From NCBI RefSeq assembly GCF_916858675.1, contig NZ_CAKASM010000026.1, forward strand, positions 1 through 50,475: a stretch of 50,475 bases of DNA. Reading direction: 5' to 3'. The stretch's first letter is position 1. Each line of letters starts with the position of its first letter. The DNA is from Sphingomonas sp. Leaf21 (GTDB lineage: Bacteria; Pseudomonadota; Alphaproteobacteria; Sphingomonadales; Sphingomonadaceae). A program made the position numbers and the translations under genes. A model generated the notes under the pieces. The model saw nothing but the letters and a program-made list of their open reading frames with translations. It was not told the DNA's origin and made no database searches. Positions 16,578 through 23,127 of this stretch are shown one piece after another.

Positions 16578-17513
16578 ATGGACCTGTCCACGATCGTCGC
16601 CGATATCGCCGCCGAAATGGCCGAGGCCCCCGACCGGGGCAAACCGGCGGATTACATCCCAGCGCTGGCGGGTATCGATCCGCATCGGTTCGGCATGGCG
16701 ATCGTCGAGGCGGACGGCCAGTGCCATCTGGCGGGCGATGCCGAGGAGAGTTTCTCGATCCAGAGCATTTCCAAGGTCTTCGCGCTCACGCTGGCACTCG
16801 GCGCGGTCGGCGACCAGCTCTGGCGGCGAGTCGGACGCGAGCCGTCGGGGACCGCGTTCAACTCGATCGTCCAGCTCGAGACGGAGGGCGGCATCCCGCG
16901 CAATCCGTTCATCAACGCGGGCGCGATCGTCGTCGCCGACATGCTGCTCGGCGGATACGAGCCGCGCGAGGCGATCGGCGAGATGCTGCGCTTCGTCCGT
17001 GCGCTGGCGGGGGAGGAGGATATCGTCATCGACGCGGGCGTCGCGCAGGCGGAGATGGAAACCGGCCACCGCAACCAGGCGCTGGCGCATTACATGTACG
17101 CCTTCGGCAATCTCCATCATGCCGTGGAGCGCGTGCTGGGCGTCTATTTCCATTTCTGCGCGCTGGCGATGAGCTGTCGGCAACTGGCGCTGGCGGGGCG
17201 CTATCTTATGGCGCGGGGGATCAATCCGGGGACGGGACGCTCGGTCGTGTCACCGCAGCGGGCGCGGCGCATCAACGCGCTGATGATGAGTTGCGGCCAT
17301 TATGACGGCTCGGGCGAATTCGCCTTCCGCGTCGGCCTGCCCGGCAAGTCGGGCGTCGGCGGCGGGATCCTGGCGATCGTGCCCGGCCGCGCCTCGATCG
17401 CCGTCTGGTCGCCCGGCCTCAACGCCCGCGGGAATTCGCAGCTTGGTACGCTGGCGCTCGAACGGCTGGTGCAGCGGACCGGCTGGTCCGTGTTCGACCC
17501 GCAAGCCGGTTGA
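16578..17513 (+). CDS. glsA: Glutaminase A
   Basis: The protein has 311 residues from ATG 16578, which gives the usual N-terminus; a start at 16524 would add 18 unrelated residues. Glutaminase hydrolyses L-glutamine to glutamate and ammonia in the cytosol. The serine-dependent beta-lactamase-like fold is shown by S-x-x-K in FSIQSISKVFAL (S63, K66), by GTAFNSIVQLE, PRNPFINAGAI and AHYMYAFGNL, and by a GKSGVGGGILAIVPG segment. The length is normal for the family. Its last 95 bp overlap the 3' end of the convergent DUF3325-like gene. Confidence 0.93.
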   Translation: MDLSTIVADIAAEMAEAPDRGKPADYIPALAGIDPHRFGMAIVEADGQCHLAGDAEESFSIQSISKVFALTLALGAVGDQLWRRVGREPSGTAFNSIVQLETEGGIPRNPFINAGAIVVADMLLGGYEPREAIGEMLRFVRALAGEEDIVIDAGVAQAEMETGHRNQALAHYMYAFGNLHHAVERVLGVYFHFCALAMSCRQLALAGRYLMARGINPGTGRSVVSPQRARRINALMMSCGHYDGSGEFAFRVGLPGKSGVGGGILAIVPGRASIAVWSPGLNARGNSQLGTLALERLVQRTGWSVFDPQAG

Positions 17514-17793
17514 TCGCGCGCAGCGGTGCGAAGGCCGCGCGCGCGCGAACGGACAGCAGCAGGTTGAGCGCGACCCCGGCGATCGAGGCGGCGCCGAACA
17601 TGCGCACGATCCGCTCGCCGGTCACCGCCGTGCCGCAGCCCGACAGCGCAAGCAGCAGCAGTGCCGCGCCGAGCAGCTTCAACCCGCCGCGCAGCCGCGC
17701 GTCGTGCAGCGTCCCCGCCTCGCGCGCATGACGGTGGGATCCCGCGGCGATCAGCCAGAAGCCGATGAAGCACAGTGCGATGGTTTCAGGCAT
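17419..17793 (-). CDS. DUF3325-like small membrane protein
   Basis: The protein has 124 residues from ATG 17793, which overlaps the PepSY gene stop by 8 bp; a longer upstream start would lie inside that gene. It has three hydrophobic stretches: ETIALCFIGFWLIAAGS, LGAALLLLALSGCGTAV and FGAASIAGVALNLLLS. An Arg/Ala-rich tail follows that overlaps glsA on the other strand. Third in a DUF3649-PepSY-DUF3325 operon, a gene set commonly found beside siderophore receptors. The function is unknown; a role in periplasmic ferric-siderophore reduction or transport is inferred only from that association. Confidence 0.7.
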   Translation of the reverse strand: MPETIALCFIGFWLIAAGSHRHAREAGTLHDARLRGGLKLLGAALLLLALSGCGTAVTGERIVRMFGAASIAGVALNLLLSVRARAAFAPLRAINRLAGRTRTSRSAAPAVRAPAYQAANSRGR

Positions 17794-19348
17794 GGACGGG
17801 CTCCAGGGACCGGCGCGACCGGTCGGGGGCTTTGGGGACGGGCCGCGCACTGACCCGCGCGGCGACGGCGAAACCGATGCCGATGGCGAGGCAGGCGAGG
17901 TCGAAGGCGGCGAACAGGTGATCGCCATCGAGCAGCGAGGGGACCAGCCAGCGCGAGGTGGTCAGCGCGTTGACGATCGGGATCGCGGTCCAGAGCGCGG
18001 CGGCCAGCCCGAACAGGAACGTCCAGGCGGGCCGGGCGGCAAGGGCCAACTGGGCCAGCGCGAGCAGGCCCCAGGTCCAGAACATCGCCGAGACTTCCAT
18101 GTCGGCGCGCCCCTCCAGCGTGGCGGGGATCAGGCGGTTGGCGAGCAGATAGGCGGCCATGCCGCACGGGAAGGCCGCGATGACCGCGATGTTGAGCCGC
18201 TCGGCGAGCGTCAGCCCGAGAAAGCGCGCCGCCCCCGGCTTGCGGCGCTTGGCGGTCCAGAGCAGCAGCCCGGTGCCGACCATTGCCGCGCCGGTCAGCC
18301 CCAGCACGAAATAGGTCCAGCGTAGCGCGGGACCGGCAAAGGCGGCGATGTGGAGACCGAGCAGCACGCCCGCCGTCCCGATCGCCGAGGCGACCTCGCC
18401 GGTCTGCGCCACGAAGCGCCCGGTCGCGCCGTCATAGGACACGGTCGGCGTCCGCGCGCTGATCGAGCCGCGCACCGCCTGCGCGATCGACACGCGCGCG
18501 GCGGCGTCGCCCGGATTCTGGACGATGAGGCGGGTCGCCGCGCCCCCCAACCGGCGCTCGGCATCCTGGACCAGCGGCGCGATCGCGACCAGCGGCGCCC
18601 GCGTCCCGCTCGCGGGGACATCCTTCGGCGTGCCATAGGCGACCTGCAGGAATTGCGCGGGCTGGGCATAGTTCATCATCGTCGGCCACGGCATGTACAT
18701 GGTCACCAGCGTGATCAGCCCGGTATAGGTGATCATCGCGTGATAGGGCAGGCCGAGCACCGCCGAGACGTTGTGCGCGTCGAGCCAGCTTCGCTGCCCC
18801 TTGTTCCAGCGCAGCGTGAAGAAATCGGCGAAGATGCGCTTGTGCGTGATCACGCCCGAAATGATCGCGCCCAGCATCGCCATCGCGCACAGCCCGGCGA
18901 GCCAGCGTCCCCAGGGATGCGGAAGCTGAAGCTGGAAATGGAAGCGATAGAAATGCTCGCCGCCCTTCGTCTCGCGCGCGGTCAGGGGTGCGCCGCTGAC
19001 GGGATCAAGGTCGAGCTCGTCGCCGCGTGCCTTGGGATCGGGCTTGGCGGGGACGCGGAAGACGCGGGTCGCGGTCGTCCGGCCGTCGGGCAGATAGATA
19101 TACCATTGCAGATCGTCGCCGCCGATCCGCGAGAGATAGCGTACCGCCGATTGCGCCGCCTGGTCGGGCGTCGCCGCCGCGGCGCGGATCTCGGGCTGCA
19201 TCCACCGGGTGATCTCGGGCCGGAAATAGGCGGCGGTCCCGGTCAGGAACATGGTGAACAGGATCCACCCGGCGATCAGCCCCAGCCAGCCATGCGCCCA
19301 GGCCATGGTCTGCCGCCAGCCGCGCTGAACCGCCGCCGACGCGCTCAC
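17786..19348 (-). CDS. PepSY-associated membrane protein (iron-uptake linked)
   Basis: The protein has 520 residues. I start it at GTG 19348, whose codon overlaps the DUF3649 stop (GTGA); this gives the family-like beginning MSASAAVQRGWRQTMAWAHG. The first PepSY-TM helix is WLGLIAGWILFTMFLTGTAA. A periplasmic PepSY region follows, then further helices (WLAGLCAMAMLGAIISGVIT, the HNVSAVLGLPYHAMITYTGL segment, and several near the C-terminus). Conserved histidines lie at the membrane edges (AHGW, FHFQ, DAHN, PYHA, GLHIA). Such proteins are thought to act as inner-membrane ferric-siderophore reductases. The divergent siderophore receptor is now broken, so the operon may have lost its original partner. 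Confidence 0.8.
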   Translation of the reverse strand: MSASAAVQRGWRQTMAWAHGWLGLIAGWILFTMFLTGTAAYFRPEITRWMQPEIRAAAATPDQAAQSAVRYLSRIGGDDLQWYIYLPDGRTTATRVFRVPAKPDPKARGDELDLDPVSGAPLTARETKGGEHFYRFHFQLQLPHPWGRWLAGLCAMAMLGAIISGVITHKRIFADFFTLRWNKGQRSWLDAHNVSAVLGLPYHAMITYTGLITLVTMYMPWPTMMNYAQPAQFLQVAYGTPKDVPASGTRAPLVAIAPLVQDAERRLGGAATRLIVQNPGDAAARVSIAQAVRGSISARTPTVSYDGATGRFVAQTGEVASAIGTAGVLLGLHIAAFAGPALRWTYFVLGLTGAAMVGTGLLLWTAKRRKPGAARFLGLTLAERLNIAVIAAFPCGMAAYLLANRLIPATLEGRADMEVSAMFWTWGLLALAQLALAARPAWTFLFGLAAALWTAIPIVNALTTSRWLVPSLLDGDHLFAAFDLACLAIGIGFAVAARVSARPVPKAPDRSRRSLEPVHA

Positions 19349-19677
19349 GGACGCAGGCCCAGCAGCTTGAGCAGCATCGCCATGACCAGCGCGCCGCCCC
19401 ACACCACCGCGCTGACCCGGCCGAGCCGCTGCTCGTGCAGCGACCAGAGCCCGATCCCGGCATAGGCCAGGAAGGACAGGATCATCGGCCATCCCGTCGC
19501 CTCGACCCGCCCGAGCGGATCGGCGACGGGGAGGGACCGGGCGACCAGCATCGCCGCCGCCACGGCGAACCCGTAGCCGCCGACGATCGCAGTCAGCCAG
19601 CGCCACGCCATGGCGAATCCGGTCCGCCAGCGGCGTCCGGTCCGATCGTCAATGGCTTGGCCCGATGGCACTGGCAT
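19345..19677 (-). CDS. DUF3649-like small membrane protein
   Basis: The protein has 110 residues from ATG 19677, preceded on the minus strand by an AAGGGG ribosome-binding site. A longer reading frame upstream would run into the divergent promoter. It has three predicted helices (WLTAIVGGYGFAVAAAMLVA, GWPMILSFLAYAGIGLWSL, AVVWGGALVMAMLLKLLGL). It is the first gene of the DUF3649-PepSY-DUF3325 operon typical of siderophore loci. No catalytic motif is visible. Confidence 0.75.
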   Translation of the reverse strand: MPVPSGQAIDDRTGRRWRTGFAMAWRWLTAIVGGYGFAVAAAMLVARSLPVADPLGRVEATGWPMILSFLAYAGIGLWSLHEQRLGRVSAVVWGGALVMAMLLKLLGLRP

Positions 19678-19716
19678 TTGCCCCTTGTCACTTCGATGCC
19701 ATGTCCTTAGCAGCAG

Positions 19717-19733
19717 TTGAGAGTCACTATCAA
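19717..19733. promoter_or_regulatory. Fur-box-like palindrome between divergent iron genes
   Basis: TTGAGAGTCACTATCAA is a 17-bp dyad around a central C with one mismatched pair. The half-site TTGAxAGT resembles Fur-type operators. It sits 17 bp before the siderophore receptor ATG and 40 bp before the DUF3649 ATG, so one bound repressor could cover both promoters. Confidence 0.45.
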
Positions 19734-19750
19734 TAGCAGGGAGTAAATTT

Positions 19751-20176
19751 ATGCGCGATCTTCGCGGAGCGCTGCTGGGCGCGTGCGCCACCGGAGCGAT
19801 GCTGGCGGCTGCGCTTCCTGCCCGCGCGCTGGCGCTGGCCGACACGATGGCGGCGGCCCCCTCCGACGAGGATCAGCAGCGGCCGCGCAACGAGGAGATC
19901 GTGGTCGAGGGCGAGCGCGAGAAGCGCAGTGCGGCCTCGGGGACGAAGACCGACATCCCGCTGATCGCGACGCCGCAGGCGATCACCGTCATCGATCAGG
20001 GGGAACTGACCCGGCGCAACGCGCTGTCGATCAACCAGGCGCTCGGCTATGTCGCGGGCGTCGCGCCCAATCAGCGCGGCAATGTCGCGACCCGCTATGA
20101 CCAGCTTACCTCTGCTCATGCCGCCTATAAATTTACAATTCCGACAGTACCCATTTCAGGACAACAAATGTCATAA
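19751..20176 (+). pseudogene. TonB-dependent siderophore receptor, N-terminal fragment
   Basis: The first 120 codons encode a signal peptide (ALLGACATGAMLAAALPARA), a TonB-box-like segment (EEIVVEGEREKRSAASG) and the beginning of the plug (IATPQAITVIDQGELTRRNA, LGYVAGVAPNQRGNVATRYD). At about 20110, just where the plug motif IRGF should follow, the reading frame passes into unrelated AT-rich DNA and stops at 20174-20176 after about 20 foreign residues. The rest of the plug and the first barrel strands are missing. The C-terminal barrel is found from about 20747 on. Together the two pieces are a broken FhuE/FpvA-like receptor, cut by a rearrangement. Confidence 0.85.
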
Positions 20177-20357
20177 CCATTACACCAAAAATTCCAGCAC
20201 AAGAAAAAACGAAAACTGCTGACCAAAAAACATTAGGTCTGTAGTCCCTTGTAATTGGACTCAATCTTGATGGAATTTCACCGTTTAACCACGCTGGAAT
20301 TAGGTGAAAGGCGCTAACGAAAATTAAGCCTATGCCAAGAATTATGCTTTGTCGCAA
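20133..20357 (-). CDS. Small two-helix membrane protein in an AT-rich insert
   Basis: The frame encodes 74 residues from a TTG codon. AAGGA lies 9 bases before the TTG, and an ATG in another frame is closed within a few codons, so TTG is the reasonable start. Two hydrophobic helices (SIILGIGLIFVSAFHLIP and VFWSAVFVFSCAGIFGVMVM) are separated by a charged loop. I do not recognise a family. The segment is far richer in A+T than its surroundings (20 G/C of 60 bases at 20161-20220) and is inserted within the siderophore receptor, so it was acquired from a different background. The gene may be intact or only a piece that happened to be carried along. Confidence 0.45.
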   Translation of the reverse strand: MRQSIILGIGLIFVSAFHLIPAWLNGEIPSRLSPITRDYRPNVFWSAVFVFSCAGIFGVMVMTFVVLKWVLSEL

Positions 20358-20461
20358 TTCATATTATCCTTTGCTGGTAAACCATATAGTAATGCGCATT
20401 AGGTGGGGAATACTAGCTTCTGATCTCTTGATTATTGATTGCCTTTGCGTACAATCGTCGA

Positions 20462-20745
20462 CCGTCTGCTGGCCAGTGCCGCATGCCGTTGACCGGAATA
20501 TGCCAGTCCCGATCGATTGCGATACTGCTGCGCGAACATGTCCGGCTCGACAACACCATCCGTGGGCTCTGAGCGACCTTCAGGATCAGGCCGGAAGCTG
20601 GCCAGGGCGAGCGGTTCCTCGCGCGGGCGCAAGCCGCAATCGCTGCCCCGGGTCTCGGCGAGGCGGTGGCCGCGCTGCTCCGAGCACGGGTCGGCCTGGT
20701 TGATACGATCCGCCAAATGGATCACGAACTCAAGGCGATCGGTCT
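20462..20745 (+). pseudogene. IS110-family transposase remnant
   Basis: Translated in the frame of the downstream receptor piece, this stretch reads ILLREHVRLDNTIRGL, then a stop at 20570, then ATFRIRP, FLARAQAAIAAPGLGEAV and ALLRARVGLVDTIRQMDHEL. The pattern matches the middle of IS110-type transposases: a leucine-rich helix with LDNxIRGL, a GLxxG-like turn, and the following helices with ALLxAR. The N-terminal DEDD part and the C-terminal transposase_20 part are absent and no ends are seen. It is a decayed fragment. After about 20745 the frame continues without a stop into receptor sequence. Confidence 0.6.
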
Positions 20746-22033
20746 GCGTTACCGGCAAATCTATGGCTCGGGCTTCGTGACGCGCGGCGGCAATAGCGAC
20801 TTCTCGACGCTGCAGCGTGGGGGCGGGGGCTCGGACGAGGCGTTCCAGACCTTCACCGTCGACAATCATCTGGTCGGCAAGCTGGATACCGGGCCGGTCC
20901 GCCACACGCTGCTGGGCGGTGTCGACTGGCAGCATAATCGCGGCGAGAATTACCAGGCCTTCTACACCGGCACCAATGCGAACCCGGTGTTCAACATACC
21001 CGATCTCAACCTGTTTGCGCCGGTTTACGGCGTGCCGTTGCCCAGCTTCCCGATCAACCAGACGCACAATTTCACCAAGCGCGATCAGGTCGGCCTTTAT
21101 GTGCAGGATCAGATCGCGATCGGTCGCCTGCAACTGATCGCCAGCGGCCGGTGGGACAGCTACAACCAGACGACGCAGAATCTGAACGCGCGCGCGGTCA
21201 CCCGCCTCGACCAGAATGCGTTCACGACCCGGCTGGGCGCGCTGTACGAGACGAAGGTCGGCCTGTCCCCGTTCGTCAGCTATTCGGAGAGCTTCGAGCC
21301 ACAGGCGGGCGCGACCGCCGACGGGACCAGCTTCACGCCGGTGACCGGCCGCCAATATGAGGCGGGGCTGAAATACCAGCCGCGCGGGACGACGGCGCTG
21401 TTCACCCTGTCCGCCTTCGACCTGCGGCGCCGCAACGTCCCCGTCGCCGATCCGCGCGCGGGCACCGGCAGCGTGCCCACCAATGCGCAGGTGCAGATCG
21501 GCGAGGTCGCGATCCGGGGCATCGAGCTCGACGGGCGTGGCACCGTCGCGCCGGGCTTCGACGTGGTGGTCGCCGCGACCTATAACGATCCACGCGTGAC
21601 CCAGGGCTCTCCGGTCGTCGGCACCGGCGACCAGTTGAGCGGCGTCACCGGCACGCGACCGCTGGGCGTGCCGCAATGGAGCGGGTCGAGCTTTGTGTCC
21701 TACGATCTGGGCAAGGCGGGGGCGGCGGGGGCGCTGGGTGGCGTCAGCCTGGGCGCGGGCGTTCGCTATGTCGGCGAATCGGACGGCACCGCGACGACGT
21801 CGGCGGCGGGTCGGACGGTGGTCCGGCGTTTCCAGTCGCCCGATTACTGGCTGGCCGATCTGATGCTCGGCTATGATCTCGGCCGGGTCGGCCCGGCGCT
21901 GGAGGGGCTGACCCTCACCGCCAATGTCGCCAATCTGTTCGACAAGCGCCATATCACCAGCTGTTTCTTCAACAATGGCTGCTATTACGGGGCATCACGG
22001 ACCTTTGTAGGCAGCCTGCGCTATTCTTGGTAA
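20746..22033 (+). pseudogene. TonB-dependent siderophore receptor, C-terminal barrel fragment
   Basis: From about RYRQIYGSGFVT the frame encodes a siderophore-receptor barrel: VDNHLVGKLDTGPVRHTLLG, VGLYVQDQIAIGRLQLIASG, SPFVSYSESFEPQAGATADG, QYEAGLKYQPRG, TANVANLFDKRH and the terminal aromatic strand ending in GSLRYSW. All of this is in one open frame that extends upstream through the transposase remnant to GTG 20666, which might be misread as a gene start. Compared with complete receptors, roughly 200 residues between the plug start and this point are missing. It has no signal peptide and should not be functional by itself. Confidence 0.85.
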
Positions 22034-22118
22034 GGGCGCATCCGATTCATTCGCACATGACATGTCCGCCCGCCCCGCCGAACGATCGACGGGCGCGGGG
22101 CGCAAAGGAGTTTTGAGG

Positions 22119-22931
22119 TTGTCGACCGATACTGCCCTGCCCGAGCTGACCCCGACCACCGCGCTGAGCGTCGAGACGGTCCAGAGCGTCCATCACTGGA
22201 ACGAGCATCTCTTCTCCTTCTCGGTCACGCGCCCCGACAGCTTCCGCTTCCGCTCGGGCGAATTCGTGATGATCGGCCTGCAGGGCGACAATGGCAAGCC
22301 GCTGCTCCGCGCCTATTCGGTGGCGAGCCCGGCCTATGACGAGAAGCTCGATTTCCTGTCGATCAAGGTCGAGGACGGTCCGCTGACCAGCAAGCTGCAG
22401 AAGGTGCAGCCGGGCGACCAGATCTATCTGGGTCGCAAGCCGACCGGCACGCTGGTCGCCGACGCGCTGCTGCCCGGCAAGCGGTTGTTCATGCTGTCGA
22501 CCGGTACGGGGCTGGCGCCGTTCCTGTCGGTCGCGCGCGATCCGGACATCTATGACATGTTCGACGAAGTGGTGATCGTCCATTCGGTCCGCCGGGTCAG
22601 CGACCTGGCCTTTCATGACGAGCTGGCGGGCAAGCTGGCCGAGGATCCGCTGGTCGGAGAGGTCGCGGCGGAGAAATTCCACTATGTGCCCACCGTCACC
22701 CGCGAGCCGTTCCACACTTCGGGCCGCATCGACGCGCTGATCGACGATGGCCGGTTGTTCGCGGGGCTGCCCAGCGCGCACGGCTTCAACCCGGAAACCG
22801 ACCGGATCATGATGTGCGGCAGCATGGAGATGATCAAGTCGCTGGGCGCCAAGTTCGAGGCGATGGGCTTTCCCGAAGGCTCGAACGCGCAGCCGGGTGC
22901 CTATGTGATCGAAAAGGCCTTTGCGGGCTGA
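22119..22931 (+). CDS. fpr: Ferredoxin-NADP+ reductase
   Basis: The protein has 270 residues. I choose TTG 22119 because AAGGAG ends 8 bases upstream; another TTG at 22113 is too close to it. The FAD-binding RxYS motif is LLRAYSVASP. The NADP-binding glycine motif is LSTGTGLAPFLSV, and the C-terminal family signature is AYVIEKAFAG. The enzyme exchanges electrons between NADPH and ferredoxin or flavodoxin in the cytosol, supporting iron-sulphur cluster assembly and oxidative-stress defence. It stands alone, with a strong terminator directly after the gene. The length fits subclass I bacterial FNRs. Confidence 0.9.
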   Translation: MSTDTALPELTPTTALSVETVQSVHHWNEHLFSFSVTRPDSFRFRSGEFVMIGLQGDNGKPLLRAYSVASPAYDEKLDFLSIKVEDGPLTSKLQKVQPGDQIYLGRKPTGTLVADALLPGKRLFMLSTGTGLAPFLSVARDPDIYDMFDEVVIVHSVRRVSDLAFHDELAGKLAEDPLVGEVAAEKFHYVPTVTREPFHTSGRIDALIDDGRLFAGLPSAHGFNPETDRIMMCGSMEMIKSLGAKFEAMGFPEGSNAQPGAYVIEKAFAG

Positions 22932-22945
22932 TCGTCCTGACCGTC

Positions 22946-22971
22946 GCCCCGGCGAAAGCCGGGGCGCTTTT
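22946..22971 (+). terminator. Rho-independent terminator after fpr
   Basis: A perfect 8-bp stem GCCCCGGC/GCCGGGGC encloses a GAAA tetraloop and is followed by GCTTTT, 14 bp after the fpr stop. Confidence 0.85.
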
Positions 22972-22997
22972 CCATTGATTCCGCTCGCACGCCAAGG

Positions 22998-23017
22998 ATC
23001 CCGGTCTTCGCCGGGAT
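22998..23017. repeat. Short REP-like dyad
   Basis: ATCCCGG/CCGGGAT around a TCTTCG loop. It has no T-tract. Dyads of this kind (TCATCCCGG...CCGGGATGA) recur between genes in many alphaproteobacteria; I see one copy here. Confidence 0.4.
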
Positions 23018-23127
23018 GACCGTCGCGTGTGTAATCGATTGGCGAAATTTGTCGTCGCGGACGGCACATTTGTGCGACAATTGCGTCCTAACGCCCGAAA
23101 CCTGAATACAGGGAAGAGGGACGGTCG

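Noticed and set aside
17794..17928. Extended N-terminus for the DUF3325-like protein
   Set aside because: The extra 45 codons lie within the PepSY gene and give Ser/Pro-rich sequence. The internal ATG at 17793 starts the hydrophobic family-like N-terminus.
20666..22033. A complete 455-residue TonB receptor starting at GTG 20666
   Set aside because: The first part is transposase-like, there is no signal peptide or plug, and the missing N-terminus is found upstream beyond an insert. It is a fragment.
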